Of a stretch of 64,000 bases of DNA, positions 16,970 through 26,082 are shown in pieces. The notes beneath the pieces were generated by a model, which ran no database searches, was not told the DNA's origin, and saw only the letters and a program-made list of their open reading frames with translations. Where the stretch lies: NCBI GenBank assembly GCA_029101005.1, contig JAQXQE010000011.1:62001-126000 (forward strand), given 5' to 3'. Every line of letters starts with the position of its first letter. Position 1 is the first letter of the stretch. The position numbers and the translations under genes are program-made. This DNA is from Bacillota bacterium (GTDB taxonomy: Bacteria; Bacillota; Clostridia; Peptostreptococcales; Anaerovoracaceae).

Positions 16970-17787
16970 TAGAGTAAGCTTGCCCCTCCTGTCTTATCGA
17001 ATTTGTTCAGCAGCAGCATGCTAGCTATGATGAATACCATCATTACAAGTGACATACCCGATCCGAGGTACCAGTTAGTATTAACTGTAAACTCCTGCTC
17101 GATGATGTTACCGATGAGGTTAATCTTACCTCCACCCAGCATGTTCGAGATTGCGAATGTTGTGAGCGCAGGAATGAATACCATTGTGATTCCACTTACA
17201 ATTCCCGGAACCGTTAGTGGGAGTACTACCTTTGTGTATACCTTGAGCTTACCTGCTCCGAGGTCGCGAGCAGCCTCAACGAGGTGCTTGTCGATCTTAA
17301 CTACCGCATTATATATTGGAAGAATCATAAATGGCAGGAAGTCGTATACCATACCAAGAACTACCGCTCCCGGTGTATTCATAAGCTCCTGCCTTGGAAG
17401 GCCAAATGTTGTGAGAAGAGCGTTGATTACACCATTTCTCTCAAGCAGAACCTGCCATGCCATTGTTCTGAGCAGGAAGTTCATCCACATTGGCAGGATG
17501 AATACGAAGATCAGGAAGCCCTGCTTGCCGTACTTGCTGTTAGCAAGAATCATTGCCATTGGGAATGCGATAATCAGGCAGATGAGTGTACTCAGAACAG
17601 AAAGTCCGAGCGACAGACCAAGAGCCTGAAGATTATCGTGCTCCAGAATAGCTGTAATATTCTGGAAGGTCAGACCTCCGGTTCTTGATGTGAGACCGTA
17701 GTACACAATTGAAAGCAGCGGAATGATGGTTCCAATTGCTATCCACACAAGAAACGGAATCGACCAGCGTCTGTTTGCTATTGTCAT
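16969..17787 (-). CDS. potB: Spermidine/putrescine ABC transporter permease PotB
   Basis: Permease of 272 residues with six membrane segments and the EAA loop [20 protein letters not shown] followed by LTVPGI. It overlaps potA by 4 bases (ATGA) and potC by 1, showing tightly coupled translation of the transporter core. Confidence 0.95.
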   Translation of the reverse strand: MTIANRRWSIPFLVWIAIGTIIPLLSIVYYGLTSRTGGLTFQNITAILEHDNLQALGLSLGLSVLSTLICLIIAFPMAMILANSKYGKQGFLIFVFILPMWMNFLLRTMAWQVLLERNGVINALLTTFGLPRQELMNTPGAVVLGMVYDFLPFMILPIYNAVVKIDKHLVEAARDLGAGKLKVYTKVVLPLTVPGIVSGITMVFIPALTTFAISNMLGGGKINLIGNIIEQEFTVNTNWYLGSGMSLVMMVFIIASMLLLNKFDKTGGASLL

Positions 17788-18869
17788 ATGTCGAGTTCCA
17801 TCGCTTTCTCATCATCATATTCAGGCTTCTTCATGATCTGAATATTCTCAGGTCTAACGTACATGCCGATTTTGCTGCCCACGCTGTGCTCATCGTAGTT
17901 CTGCAGGAGCCACTCGAATCCGCTTGGCTCACCCTTAACGAGCATCTCGTAGTGCACGCCTATGAAGATCTTGCTTACAATCTCACCATTGAAGAGTCCC
18001 TCTCCGTATGGTCTGATCTCAATATCTTCAGGTCTGATTACAACATCGACAGGCTGTCCTGGCATGAATCCATCCTTAGCACCATCGATGCAAGGGAACT
18101 CTGTACCCTTGATTTCAACAACATTATCTCTTACCATTCTTCCGCTTACGATATTGCTGTCTCCGATGAAGTCAGCTACGAAAGCGTTCTCAGGCTCGTT
18201 GTAGATCTGCTCTGGTGTTCCCTCCTGCTGGATGTATCCGTTATTCATTACTACGACCTTATCTGACATTGTCAGAGCCTCTTCCTGATCGTGAGTAACA
18301 TAGATGAATGTGATACCCAGTTCCTTCTTAAGTCTAACGAGCTCGTACTGCATCTCCTGTCTCAGCTTGAGATCGAGTGCGCCGAGTGGCTCGTCAAGAA
18401 GCAGAACTCTTGGCTCATTAACGATAGCTCTTGCCATGGCAATTCTCTGCTGCTGTCCACCAGAAAGCTCAGTGATTAATCTCTTCTCGAAGCCCTTGAG
18501 GTTAACGAGATTGAGAGCATACTTAACCTTATCCTTGATATACTGATCAGATTTGCCACTTACCTTGAGTCCGAATGCAATGTTCTCTCCTACATTCATA
18601 TGAGGGAAGAGAGCATAGTTCTGGAAAACAGTGTTGAGGTGTCTCTGGTTAGGAGGGAGCGCTGTGATGTCGTTACCCTCAAAGAACACCTGACCCACAT
18701 CCGGCTTCTCAAAGCCTCCGATGATTCTCAGTGTAGTTGTCTTACCACAGCCTGAAGGTCCGAGCAGTGTTACGAACTCATTCTCATTAACAGTGAGATT
18801 GAGCTCATCAAGAACCAGGTTGTCACCAAAGCTCTTGCTGATATTCTCGAGTCTGATAAGTTCTGCCAT
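17784..18869 (-). CDS. potA: Spermidine/putrescine ABC transporter ATP-binding protein PotA
   Basis: ABC ATPase of 361 residues. Walker A is GPSGCGKTT (about 38-46), the signature is [15 protein letters not shown], Walker B is [12 protein letters not shown], and the switch His is in [12 protein letters not shown]-terminal TOBE-type regulatory domain follows ([13 protein letters not shown] ... [10 protein letters not shown]). It drives the PotBC channel. 25 bp separate it from the regulator gene upstream. Confidence 0.96.
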   Translation of the reverse strand: MAELIRLENISKSFGDNLVLDELNLTVNENEFVTLLGPSGCGKTTTLRIIGGFEKPDVGQVFFEGNDITALPPNQRHLNTVFQNYALFPHMNVGENIAFGLKVSGKSDQYIKDKVKYALNLVNLKGFEKRLITELSGGQQQRIAMARAIVNEPRVLLLDEPLGALDLKLRQEMQYELVRLKKELGITFIYVTHDQEEALTMSDKVVVMNNGYIQQEGTPEQIYNEPENAFVADFIGDSNIVSGRMVRDNVVEIKGTEFPCIDGAKDGFMPGQPVDVVIRPEDIEIRPYGEGLFNGEIVSKIFIGVHYEMLVKGEPSGFEWLLQNYDEHSVGSKIGMYVRPENIQIMKKPEYDDEKAMELDI

Positions 18870-18894
18870 TGATATCTCCTTCTTATCTTATTTC

Positions 18895-19428
18895 TTAGAA
18901 GCTTGGAGGTGAGCTAACCCAGATAATCTGAGCACCTCTGTCCGAGCTTATGTAGTGAGTCTTATCTGGATAGATGTAGAAAGTCTCACCCTTCTTTACC
19001 GTATACTTGTCATTGCCGATGTGCACTGTAATCTTACCTGTGATTACATAGCCGAACTCCTCTCCTTCATGAGGATTATCTGGCATTGTGCTACCACCAG
19101 CGACGAGTGTAAGCCTGATTGGCTCCATCTCGTTCTTCTGAGCGTTCGCCACAATCCACTCGATTGTGTATCCACCCTCTTCATCCTTCTTCTCATAATA
19201 ATCTTCCTCGGTAAAAACGAGCTGTGCTCGTGGTTCTTCCGAGAAGAATGTGCTGAAGTCCGTTCCGAGTGCGAGTATTATATCTTCAAGCGTCGCTATC
19301 GACGGTGAAGTCAGGTTTCTTTCGACCTGTGATATGAATCCCTTTGACAGTTCTGCTCTGTCTCCGAGTTCCTCCTGCGTGAGTCCGCGCTCTACTCTCA
19401 GTTCTCTAATTCTCTCACCAATGTCCAT
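18895..19428 (-). CDS. XRE-family regulator with C-terminal cupin domain
   Basis: Transcription factor of 177 residues: an N-terminal helix-turn-helix (IGERIRELRVERGLTQEELG, then GFISQVERNLTSPSIATLE, residues 3-55) and a C-terminal cupin (about 105-175: HEGEEFGYVITGKITVHIG). This architecture matches PuuR-like regulators that sense polyamines. It heads the pot operon, so it probably controls its own synthesis and polyamine import; two matching operators flank the promoter. The ligand is inferred from context. Confidence 0.9.
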   Translation of the reverse strand: MDIGERIRELRVERGLTQEELGDRAELSKGFISQVERNLTSPSIATLEDIILALGTDFSTFFSEEPRAQLVFTEEDYYEKKDEEGGYTIEWIVANAQKNEMEPIRLTLVAGGSTMPDNPHEGEEFGYVITGKITVHIGNDKYTVKKGETFYIYPDKTHYISSDRGAQIIWVSSPPSF

Positions 19429-19483
19429 GAATTTGTCCCTTTTCTAAGCTCATTGCGATGAGCAAACACTTCTAAATTTCCAG

Positions 19484-19498
19484 TTTAGTATTTCTAAA
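19484..19498. promoter_or_regulatory. Operator 1 of the polyamine operon
   Basis: TTTAGTATTTCTAAA, a 5-bp inverted repeat with 5-bp centre, 17 bp downstream of the -10 element, in the leader of the XRE-cupin gene. Confidence 0.55.
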
Positions 19499-19514
19499 CG
19501 TTATAGCCCAAATA

Positions 19515-19542
19515 ATTATACAGTTCATATTTATTAAGTCAA
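19515..19542 (-). promoter_or_regulatory. Promoter of the regulator-potABCD operon
   Basis: Minus strand: TTGACT (19537-19542), 16-bp spacer, TATAAT (19515-19520). It lies between two copies of the TTTAG-N5-CTAAA operator. Confidence 0.75.
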
Positions 19543-19545
19543 CAG

Positions 19546-19560
19546 TTTTGTATTACTAAA
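19546..19560. promoter_or_regulatory. Operator 2 of the polyamine operon
   Basis: TTTTGTATTACTAAA, two mismatches from operator 1, placed directly upstream of the -35. Centre-to-centre distance to operator 1 is 62 bp, about six helical turns, so looping or paired binding is possible. Confidence 0.5.
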
Positions 19561-19600
19561 CTCGCAAAACAAGCAAAATCTTTCTCGATGCACTCCACGC

Positions 19601-19630
19601 AAAAGAAAAAGCAGCGCATTCGCGCTGCTT
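19601..19630 (-). terminator. Intrinsic terminator after the Mrp gene
   Basis: Minus-strand stem AAGCAGCGC / GCGCTGCTT followed by TTTTCTTTTG, 16 bp after the stop codon. Confidence 0.85.
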
Positions 19631-19645
19631 TTCGCACGTATTATT

Positions 19646-20482
19646 CTACTTCTCGAGGCCGAGCTCTGCGAGAACGTCGAGGACTGACTCCATCTCTGTT
19701 CCGAAGTTGAACTCGATCTTACCAGCGTCTCCCTGCGCTGCAAGCTCTGGATTGATTGGGAGCTTCTCGATGAGCTTGATGCCGTACTCCTCTGCAACCT
19801 GCTCTGCCTTTGAAGCGCCGAAAATCTCAATCTTCTTGCCACAGTCTGGGCACTCATAGTAGCTCATGTTCTCAACGAGACCGAGCACCGGAATGTTCAT
19901 GAGCTTAGCCATATTAACAGCCTTAGCTACGATCATTGATACGAGCTCCTGTGGTGAAGTAACTACGATGATTCCGTCAATTGGAAGTGACTGGAAAACA
20001 GTCAGTGGAACATCGCCTGTTCCTGGTGGCATATCGATGAAGAGAACATCGAGGTCTCCCCATGCAACATCTGTCCAGAACTGCTGAACAATGCCGCCGA
20101 TAACTGGACCTCTCCAGATAACTGGATCAGTCTCATTCTCTGTGAGAAGGTTGATTGACATCAACTTCATTCCTGATGCTGTCTCCGCTGGAACGAGACC
20201 CATCTCGTTAGCAGCAGCCTTCTCGTGGACACCGAACATCTTAGGGATTGATGGACCAGTGATATCCGCATCCATAATACCTGTGCTGAAGCCATTTCTG
20301 TTAGCAGCAACCGCTGAGAGAGCTGTAACCATTGACTTACCAACGCCTCCCTTACCACTCACAACAGCGATAACCTTCTTAACGCTACTGAAAGCGTTCA
20401 GCTGTGCCATCTGAATTCCGTTGTCTCTTGAAGAGCAGTCTGCGCTGCAAGATGAACAATCGTGTGTGCAATTCTCTGCCAT
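19646..20482 (-). CDS. Mrp/NBP35-family ATPase, iron-sulfur cluster carrier
   Basis: P-loop ATPase of 278 residues that carries and transfers Fe-S clusters. It has an N-terminal cysteine cluster (Cys5, 9, 12, 16), a deviant Walker A GKGGVGKSMV (about 42-51), DADITGPSIP, the DMPPGTGD switch, and a C-terminal ECPDCGKK CxxC that holds the bridging cluster. The extra N-terminal cysteines are the NBP35-like variant. It lies 27 bp after the lipoprotein gene in the sel transcription unit. The link to selenium is only positional; Fe-S supply to anaerobic enzymes is the likely role. Confidence 0.9.
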   Translation of the reverse strand: MAENCTHDCSSCSADCSSRDNGIQMAQLNAFSSVKKVIAVVSGKGGVGKSMVTALSAVAANRNGFSTGIMDADITGPSIPKMFGVHEKAAANEMGLVPAETASGMKLMSINLLTENETDPVIWRGPVIGGIVQQFWTDVAWGDLDVLFIDMPPGTGDVPLTVFQSLPIDGIIVVTSPQELVSMIVAKAVNMAKLMNIPVLGLVENMSYYECPDCGKKIEIFGASKAEQVAEEYGIKLIEKLPINPELAAQGDAGKIEFNFGTEMESVLDVLAELGLEK

Positions 20483-20509
20483 TTCTAATCCTCCTGCTTA
20501 TATATACGC

Positions 20510-21058
20510 TTACATATTCGCAAGCTGTTTAACAATACCTATCATGCCTCCGAAGATAGCATCCATGAACTCCGCATTAGTTGCAAGGTCAGTCTCCCAC
20601 TCGCCATCATCATTAAGCTTGCAGTTGACAATCACCTCGCTGATGTAATCAGTGTCCTCGAGGGCTGTCATCTTCTCGAAGAATATGCGGTAAAAGTCAT
20701 CTTCTTCTGCCACAGCTTCCTTGCTCTCGAGAATCTCATCCCACGCGTCAAGGTAAGCAGTTCCGAAATCATATGACTCCACAACAAGCTTAACTGTAGC
20801 TGTCTTGCCATCTTCTGCAATCTCCTCCTCTGCGATTGTGTAGTCGAAACCACTCAGCATTGAGAGGAAAGTCTTGTAGCTCTCCTTGTTCTCACCCGAG
20901 AGCTCACTCTCGTCAACAAAGCTAGTTGCAATATTGCCATCTTTGAGTTCCTTAATATCGCTCTTGAGCTTGTCGGACGGACCCTTATCTCCGCAAGCTG
21001 TCATTGCAAGCAGCATCACCGCAGCAAGCATACACGCGAGCATTTTTCTCATTCTCAT
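20510..21058 (-). CDS. Putative lipoprotein of unknown function
   Basis: 182 residues. A basic start (MRMRK), hydrophobic stretch and AMTAC at 18-22 indicate a lipoprotein signal with Cys22 as the anchor. The mature part is Lys/Asp/Glu-rich and I recognise no catalytic motif; it vaguely resembles small Firmicute lipoproteins with a DUF4878/DUF5105-like alpha+beta fold, but this is not established. It is 12 bp after selB and 27 bp before the Mrp gene, so co-transcribed. Why an exported lipoprotein sits between selenocysteine and Fe-S genes is unclear. Confidence 0.7.
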   Translation of the reverse strand: MRMRKMLACMLAAVMLLAMTACGDKGPSDKLKSDIKELKDGNIATSFVDESELSGENKESYKTFLSMLSGFDYTIAEEEIAEDGKTATVKLVVESYDFGTAYLDAWDEILESKEAVAEEDDFYRIFFEKMTALEDTDYISEVIVNCKLNDDGEWETDLATNAEFMDAIFGGMIGIVKQLANM

Positions 21059-21070
21059 TGATATCCCCCA

Positions 21071-22969
21071 TTATCTGGCGATAAGCGCAGTTCTTGTCTT
21101 ACCGTTGAATCTTGTAATACCAGCTCTATCGAGAGCGGCGAGTAGAATCTCAGCATACTTACGTGTTGTTCCGAGCTTATCTCTGAACTCAGCCAGAGTG
21201 AAGTCAGCACCGAATGATGTTACAGCATTGAGTGCCTGATTCCATCCCTCTGCAGAGATGTAATATGCAGAATCCATCTTTCTTATTATACCCTCTTCTG
21301 CAAGTTCCACAAGCATTGCTGCTACTGTGTTCTTATCTGCAAGAGAATATACCTCATCGTTCTTGATTACCTCGATGCCTGCAGCTCGGTACTTCTCTGT
21401 CAGTTCCTTCTTGAGTGCTTCGTGCTCCTCAGTGTGCTGAACCTCGAAGCCAGCGCGAGCGATTGTCTTGCCCTGATCGCTGATAACCTTAATCTCGATT
21501 AGATAGTTAACAAGCGCAGCCAGCAGCTTCTCGTCCTCGATGTGATAGCTTGCCATAAGCTTGCTAAGAAGTTCCTGCTTAGGAATACCATCCGACAGTG
21601 GATTCTCCTCGTGGTAAGCATTGATCATATACTCGATATTGCTCTTGAGTCTCTCGAGCTTACTTGTGCTGAGAATAGATCCCTCACTGAGCATTACGAG
21701 CTTACCGGCAGCAACCTCCTCCTTAACGAGTTCAGCCGCCTGAGTGCGAAGAATTCCAAGCTCAAGTGCGAGCTCGTCATTTTTAGGGAATCTGCGCTGT
21801 GAACATTTCTGCTCCATAATATCTGCCAGTGATCCCGTCTCGAGAATCTCGAGAGACTTGAGAATGTCCGGCTTGTTTCTCTTATGCTTATCTGGTACAG
21901 AGTCAAGTATCAGGCCGCCTCCGATTGTGATGATTGGCGAGTAGAATCTGATGATGAATCTGTCACCTCTGTTGAGAGCCATAGGCTCCTCGAGTCTAAG
22001 CTGTGCATAGCAGGTCTCGCCCGCACCGAGTGCATCTCTATCGAGAAGGATGACCTTACAGAGAGCCTCCTTACTTCCAGCATAGAGGTGAACTCTGCTG
22101 TTGTTGAGTACAGTCTTATCACTTGAACTGAAAACTCTAAGTGCAACGTCGATCATATTAGTAGCCGCAACAGCTCCAGGTGCAGCGAGCACATCTCCTC
22201 TATCGACATCTTCCTTCTTCACACCGCTCAGGTTGATTGCAGTACGCTGACCAGCGATTGCTGAGTCAGTCTCCTTGCCGTAAGTCTGAATACCTCTAAC
22301 CTTGGCTTTGACACCCTTAGGCTCAATTACCACCTCATCGCCAACATTACATGTTCCCTCGATGAGTGTTCCTGTCACGACAGTTCCGAAGCCCTGCATA
22401 GTAAAAACTCTGTCGACTGGAAGTCGGAAGAGCTCCTTATCCTCGCGGCGCTTGTTCTCTCTGTCGCATTTCTTGATAATCTCCGCCTTCAGCACATCGA
22501 TATTGTCACCATTCTTGGCGCTGACAGGAATGATAGGCTTGCCCTCAAGGAATGAACCAGCGAAGTAGCCCTCAACCTCCTCGAGCAGCATCTCGAGCCA
22601 CTCCTCATCTACCATATCTGTCTTTGTGACTGCGATGATACCATCGTTGATTCCCAGTGACTGCAGAATCTCGAAATGCTCTCTTGTCTGAGGCATGATT
22701 CCCTCATCCGCTGCAACTACAAATACAACGAAGTCGATTCCGCCGATTCCAGCGAGCATATTCTTGATGAATTTCTCATGGCCCGGCACGTCGATTACAC
22801 CGATATTGTATCCGTCGTCATTAGGAATGTGCGCAAAACCGAGCTCAATTGTAATTCCTCTCTTCTTCTCCTCAGACAGTCTGTCTGTATCGATGCCAGA
22901 AAGGGCCTTGATGAGCAGGGTCTTACCGTGGTCAACATGGCCAGCCGTTCCGATAATAATATTCTTCAT
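21071..22969 (-). CDS. selB: Selenocysteine-specific elongation factor SelB
   Basis: Delivers Sec-tRNA(Sec) to the ribosome at UGA codons marked by a SECIS hairpin. 632 residues. The GTPase domain starts [17 protein letters not shown] (G1), with DVPGHEKF (G3) and [10 protein letters not shown] (G4). EF-Tu-like beta domains follow, with [15 protein letters not shown]. The C-terminal part (about 380-632) is the run of winged-helix domains that bind SECIS RNA; the last one is [20 protein letters not shown]. 13 bp after selA. Confidence 0.96.
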   Translation of the reverse strand: MKNIIIGTAGHVDHGKTLLIKALSGIDTDRLSEEKKRGITIELGFAHIPNDDGYNIGVIDVPGHEKFIKNMLAGIGGIDFVVFVVAADEGIMPQTREHFEILQSLGINDGIIAVTKTDMVDEEWLEMLLEEVEGYFAGSFLEGKPIIPVSAKNGDNIDVLKAEIIKKCDRENKRREDKELFRLPVDRVFTMQGFGTVVTGTLIEGTCNVGDEVVIEPKGVKAKVRGIQTYGKETDSAIAGQRTAINLSGVKKEDVDRGDVLAAPGAVAATNMIDVALRVFSSSDKTVLNNSRVHLYAGSKEALCKVILLDRDALGAGETCYAQLRLEEPMALNRGDRFIIRFYSPIITIGGGLILDSVPDKHKRNKPDILKSLEILETGSLADIMEQKCSQRRFPKNDELALELGILRTQAAELVKEEVAAGKLVMLSEGSILSTSKLERLKSNIEYMINAYHEENPLSDGIPKQELLSKLMASYHIEDEKLLAALVNYLIEIKVISDQGKTIARAGFEVQHTEEHEALKKELTEKYRAAGIEVIKNDEVYSLADKNTVAAMLVELAEEGIIRKMDSAYYISAEGWNQALNAVTSFGADFTLAEFRDKLGTTRKYAEILLAALDRAGITRFNGKTRTALIAR

Positions 22970-22982
22970 ATTCTATATCCTT

Positions 22983-24386
22983 CTATCTGAGAGCCTTCGC
23001 TACATGCTCAAGTTCGTCATCCATAATTGTTCTCACGCAGAGCAGAAGCTGATCGTGCTGAATACGAGCGACAACAGGAAGCTCATATCGTCTCAGTCTT
23101 CTCTCAAGGCTCTTAGTTGTTCCCTCGTCAGATGTGATTGCAACTGCATAGCCAGGCAGTCTTACAGAAGGCGCAGAACCTCCGCCTATCTGATCGAGAA
23201 CCTCAACGATCTCAATATTGAAAGCCTCATCCTTGCACTCAGCCGCAACGAGCTCAGCCAGCTTCTCAGCCTTAGCCTTGAGCTTCTCCTCGCTTGCACT
23301 GATCATACTGAGAACCGGAATATCTCTAAGAGCAACAGACTCGTCTCTGTACTTCTTAAGAGTCTCCTCCATCGCTGCGAAAGTCATCTTGTCTACACGG
23401 ATGGCTCTTGCGAGAGGATGCTTCTTCATCTTCTTGATATACTCATCGCGACCTACGATGATTCCACCCTGTGGGCCACCGAGCAGCTTGTCTCCGCTGA
23501 AGAGCATTACGTCGATTCCAGTTGCTAGTGATGCTGGAACGTTAGGCTCGTCACATCCATATGCTGACATATCTACCATGAGCCCGTTACCCATATCGTA
23601 GATTACTGGCAGGTCGTATTTCTTGCCCAGCTCTACGAGCTGCTCAAGTGTAGCTTCCTCGGTAAAACCGACGATGTCGTAATTACTCTTGTGCACTTTC
23701 ATCAGTGCGCCAGTGTTCTCGTTAATCGCATTCTCGTAGTCGCTGATCTTTGTCTTGTTAGTTGTTCCAACCTCACGAAGTGTAGCCCCACTCTGCTCCA
23801 TAATGTCTGGAATTCTGAATGCTCCGCCAATCTCAACGAGCTCACCTCTTGATACGATGCACTCCTTGCCGGCTGCCATTGCTGACAGAACGATCATTGT
23901 AGCTGAAGCATTGTTGTTAACGAGCATTGCATCGTCAGCTCCTGTGAGCTCAACGAGAATCTCGCTAACGATATCGTGTCTTGATCCGCGCTTACCAGCC
24001 TTCACATCATACTCGAGGTTTGAATAGCTTCTCGAAACTTTCATTACATTCTCAACAGCCTCCTTGCAGAGCGGTGCTCTGCCGAGGTTAGTGTGGAGAA
24101 TAGTACCTGTGGCATTGATAGCAGGAATCAGGTTATTCTTATCCTCTTCATCGATGAGTTCAATTACAGCCGCTGCAACTCTTGAATGGGTGAGTCTCTC
24201 AACATCGAAGTTCTCAGCTGTCTCATCTGTAAGTGCCAGAATCTCCTGGCGAAGTGAATCGATTACAGATCTAGCAGCATCTGTCACAAAGCTTGCGCCT
24301 TTTGCCTCAAAAAAATCAAAAAGAGGCTGTTGCTGTAACACCTCATCAATCTTAGGAATTCTTCTCAGAATATCTTTCTTATTCAT
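22983..24386 (-). CDS. selA: L-seryl-tRNA(Sec) selenium transferase SelA
   Basis: PLP enzyme that converts Ser-tRNA(Sec) to Sec-tRNA(Sec) with selenophosphate, working as a decamer. 467 residues, normal length. Key motifs: [17 protein letters not shown] (about 90-106), [19 protein letters not shown], the PLP lysine in [13 protein letters not shown] (Lys300), and a C-terminal [20 protein letters not shown]. It starts 27 bp downstream of the tRNA-Sec gene on the same strand. Confidence 0.97.
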   Translation of the reverse strand: MNKKDILRRIPKIDEVLQQQPLFDFFEAKGASFVTDAARSVIDSLRQEILALTDETAENFDVERLTHSRVAAAVIELIDEEDKNNLIPAINATGTILHTNLGRAPLCKEAVENVMKVSRSYSNLEYDVKAGKRGSRHDIVSEILVELTGADDAMLVNNNASATMIVLSAMAAGKECIVSRGELVEIGGAFRIPDIMEQSGATLREVGTTNKTKISDYENAINENTGALMKVHKSNYDIVGFTEEATLEQLVELGKKYDLPVIYDMGNGLMVDMSAYGCDEPNVPASLATGIDVMLFSGDKLLGGPQGGIIVGRDEYIKKMKKHPLARAIRVDKMTFAAMEETLKKYRDESVALRDIPVLSMISASEEKLKAKAEKLAELVAAECKDEAFNIEIVEVLDQIGGGSAPSVRLPGYAVAITSDEGTTKSLERRLRRYELPVVARIQHDQLLLCVRTIMDDELEHVAKALR

Positions 24387-24412
24387 ATTGTCCTCCCATA
24401 CAACTAAAGAAA

Positions 24413-24509
24413 TGGCGGGAGTATGTGAGAATCGAACTCACCCGAGAAGGTTTCAGCTCCTCAAATCGGTTTTGAAGACCGTTAGGCACACCAGCACCTA
24501 TCTACTCCC
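24413..24509 (-). tRNA. selC: tRNA-Sec (anticodon UCA)
   Basis: 97 nt including an encoded 3' CCA. Minus strand begins GGGAGTAG and ends TACTCCCGCCA. The 8-bp-type acceptor arm has 7 clear pairs plus a G-A at the last position. The D stem is 6 bp (AGGTGC/GTGCCT with two wobbles), a hallmark of tRNA-Sec. The anticodon loop is CTTCAAA. A long variable arm follows (GAGGAG/CTTCTC) and the T arm is GTGAG/CTCAC. It lies directly upstream of selA, so the tRNA may be cut from the selA-selB transcript. Confidence 0.97.
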
Positions 24510-24524
24510 AAGTCGTACTGACCC

Positions 24525-24554
24525 ATAATATCACATGAACACTAGCATTTGCAA
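24525..24554 (-). promoter_or_regulatory. Promoter of tRNA-Sec and the selA-selB unit
   Basis: Minus strand: TTGCAA (24549-24554), 18-bp spacer, TATTAT (24525-24530). The start would be about 8 nt before the mature tRNA 5' end. Confidence 0.55.
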
Positions 24555-24595
24555 GCATTCTGTTACATTTTGAACGATTGCACGCGCATAAAGAC

Positions 24596-24619
24596 AGCGC
24601 CCGCTGCGGGCGCCTTTTT
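24596..24619. terminator. GC-rich hairpin downstream of the FTR-like gene
   Basis: GCGCCCGC and GCGGGCGC form an 8-bp GC stem right after the stop of the minus-strand gene at 24624. The T5 tract is on the plus-strand side; the minus-strand side has only CTGTCTTTATG. Terminator function for the minus-strand gene is plausible but weak. Confidence 0.5.
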
Positions 24620-24623
24620 GCTC

Positions 24624-24821
24624 TTACTTCTCCTTATAATAAAGTCTGCAGTGGCAGAAGCCTTCGAACTCTGGATCTGCAATCTGATCTCTGAACTGCT
24701 TACACATGCACATTGTGTCCTCTGACTGCTCGAGAACGCATGGGCAGTGGCCGTCCTTCTTCTTGAGCCCCTCTCTGATTACGTCAACAATCTTCTTATC
24801 TTCATTGAAATATATTCTCAT
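24624..24821 (-). CDS. Ferredoxin-thioredoxin reductase catalytic-domain-like small protein
   Basis: 65 residues starting at ATG 24821 behind AGGAGGAAGC (MRIYFNEDKKIVDVIREGL). It contains CPC (residues 26-28), CMC and CHC, i.e. the three C-x-C pairs of the ferredoxin-thioredoxin reductase beta subunit, which bind a [4Fe-4S] cluster next to a redox-active disulfide. The spacing between pairs (9 and 15 residues) differs from the plant enzyme (16 and 8). It is divergent from selD with 103 bp between. A role in thiol or selenium redox chemistry is plausible but only inferred; standalone copies of this domain occur in clostridia. Confidence 0.8.
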   Translation of the reverse strand: MRIYFNEDKKIVDVIREGLKKKDGHCPCVLEQSEDTMCMCKQFRDQIADPEFEGFCHCRLYYKEK

Positions 24822-24888
24822 GTGCTTCCTCCTATTATATAATGCCTCGTGCGTATCGTGTGTGATATAATGATTTGTACTGATATTA

Positions 24889-24912
24889 TACATTACAGAA
24901 TACATTACAGAA
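24889..24912. repeat. Perfect tandem repeat of 12 bp upstream of selD
   Basis: TACATTACAGAA occurs twice back to back. It lies over and upstream of divergent -10-like hexamers (minus ATTATA at 24885-24890; plus TGA-TATTAT at 24881-24889) and ends 12 bp before the selD start. It could be a regulator site for both genes. Confidence 0.6.
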
Positions 24913-24924
24913 AGTGAATTAAGT

Positions 24925-26010
24925 ATGACTGATACAAATAAGCAATCCTGCTCCATCCCTAAGGTTATGGACCTCAAGGATGTGAAGCTCACAACAATGA
25001 CAAAAGCAGGCGGATGAGGAGCTAAGATAGGGCCGGGCGTCCTAAGCGACATTCTCTCGAACCTTCCTAAGATTAAGGACCCAGATATCCTTGTCGGTTT
25101 CGAGAGCAGCGACGATGCGTGCGTATACAGAATCAATGACGACGTCGCTATGATCAACTCAATCGACTTCTTCCCGCCAATCGTAGACGATCCATATATG
25201 TTTGGACAGATTGCAGCTGCGAACTCACTCAGCGATATTTTTGCCATGGGTGGTACCCCTAAGCTTGCTATGAACCTGCTCTGCTTCCCTAACTGCCTGC
25301 CACTCGCAGCAGTCGAGGCAATCCTCGCAGGTGGTAATGACAAGGTTAACGAGGCAGGTGCAGTAATCGTCGGCGGACACAGCATCGAGGACAATGAGCC
25401 TAAGTACGGACTCAGCGTAACTGGTTTCGCAAAGCCAGCTGACATCCTCGCTAACACTGGTAAGGAAGGCGACCTTCTTGTAATCACCAAGAAGATTGGA
25501 ACAGGTATCCTCTCAACTGGTGACAAGGCTGACCTCCTGACTCCAGAAGAGTCCGCAGCAATGATTAAGACTATGGCCGAACTCAACAAGTACGCCTTTG
25601 ATGCTACTGAAGGTGTTAAGGCCAACGGCTGTACAGACATCACTGGCTTCGGCCTCCTCGGACACGCAGCCGAGATGGCAAAGACAGGCAACCTGACTCT
25701 GTCAATCTTCGCTAGTGCAGTACCAGTCTTCGACAAGGCTCTTGAGCTTGCCAATATGGGAATCATTCCTGCAGGCGCGTACAGAAATAGAAGCTACCTC
25801 GAGGACGACGTAATCAATCTCGCGAAGAACACAGCTCGTAACCGCATCGACTGCCTCTACGATCCACAGACATCAGGCGGACTCCTGTTCTCTGTACCAG
25901 AGCAGCATCTCGAGAGACTGCAGTACCAGCTCGGCGAGAAGGGCTGCGAATCAGCAGTAATCGGCTACTTCAAGCAGAAAGGCAGCCACTACATCGAGAT
26001 TAACGACTAA
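24925..26010 (+). CDS. selD: Selenide, water dikinase SelD, itself a selenoprotein (UGA at codon 31)
   Basis: Makes selenophosphate from selenide and ATP for SelA. The reading frame from ATG 24925 to TAA 26010 has 361 residues with one in-frame TGA at 25015-25017, in TKAGG-U-GAKIGPGVL, exactly where SelD has its active-site Cys or Sec. A SECIS-like hairpin follows 11 nt later. Without recoding the protein would lose its catalytic residue. Downstream motifs are normal: DDVAMINSIDFFPPIVDDPY, FGQIAAANSLSDIFAMGG, VGGHSIEDNEPKYGLSV and DPQTSGGLL. The ribosome site (AAAGTGA) is weak. Divergent from the FTR-like gene; followed by its own terminator. Confidence 0.96.
25028..25044 (+). promoter_or_regulatory. 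SECIS-like hairpin of selD
   Basis: TAGGGC / GTCCTA pair (one G-U) around the loop CGGGC, beginning 11 nt after the UGA and placing a G-rich loop 17-21 nt downstream, within the window used by bacterial SelB. Confidence 0.6.
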
Positions 26011-26015
26011 TAATT

Positions 26016-26039
26016 CCCCGCGGCAAAACGCGGGGTTTT
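26016..26039 (+). terminator. Intrinsic terminator of selD
   Basis: CCCCGCG / CGCGGGG with GCAAAA loop, then TTTT; 5 bp after the stop. Confidence 0.85.
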
Positions 26040-26043
26040 CCTT

Positions 26044-26069
26044 AAAAAAAGCGGTCATTGATTGACCGC
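26044..26069 (-). terminator. Intrinsic terminator of the lysR gene
   Basis: Minus-strand stem GCGGTCA / TGACCGC followed by seven T. It stands back to back with the selD terminator. Confidence 0.85.
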
Positions 26070-26082
26070 CTTTTGATAGCTA

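Noticed and set aside
25015-25017. TGA in selD read as a nonsense mutation or evidence of a pseudogene
   Set aside because: It is at the exact active-site position where SelD has Cys or Sec, the frame continues intact, a SECIS-like hairpin follows and all Sec insertion genes are present.
24822-25766. N-terminal extension of the minus-strand frame that ends in the FTR-like protein (380 codons in total)
   Set aside because: The extension is antisense to selD. The true start is the ATG at 24821 behind AGGAGG, leaving only the 65-residue cysteine-rich protein.
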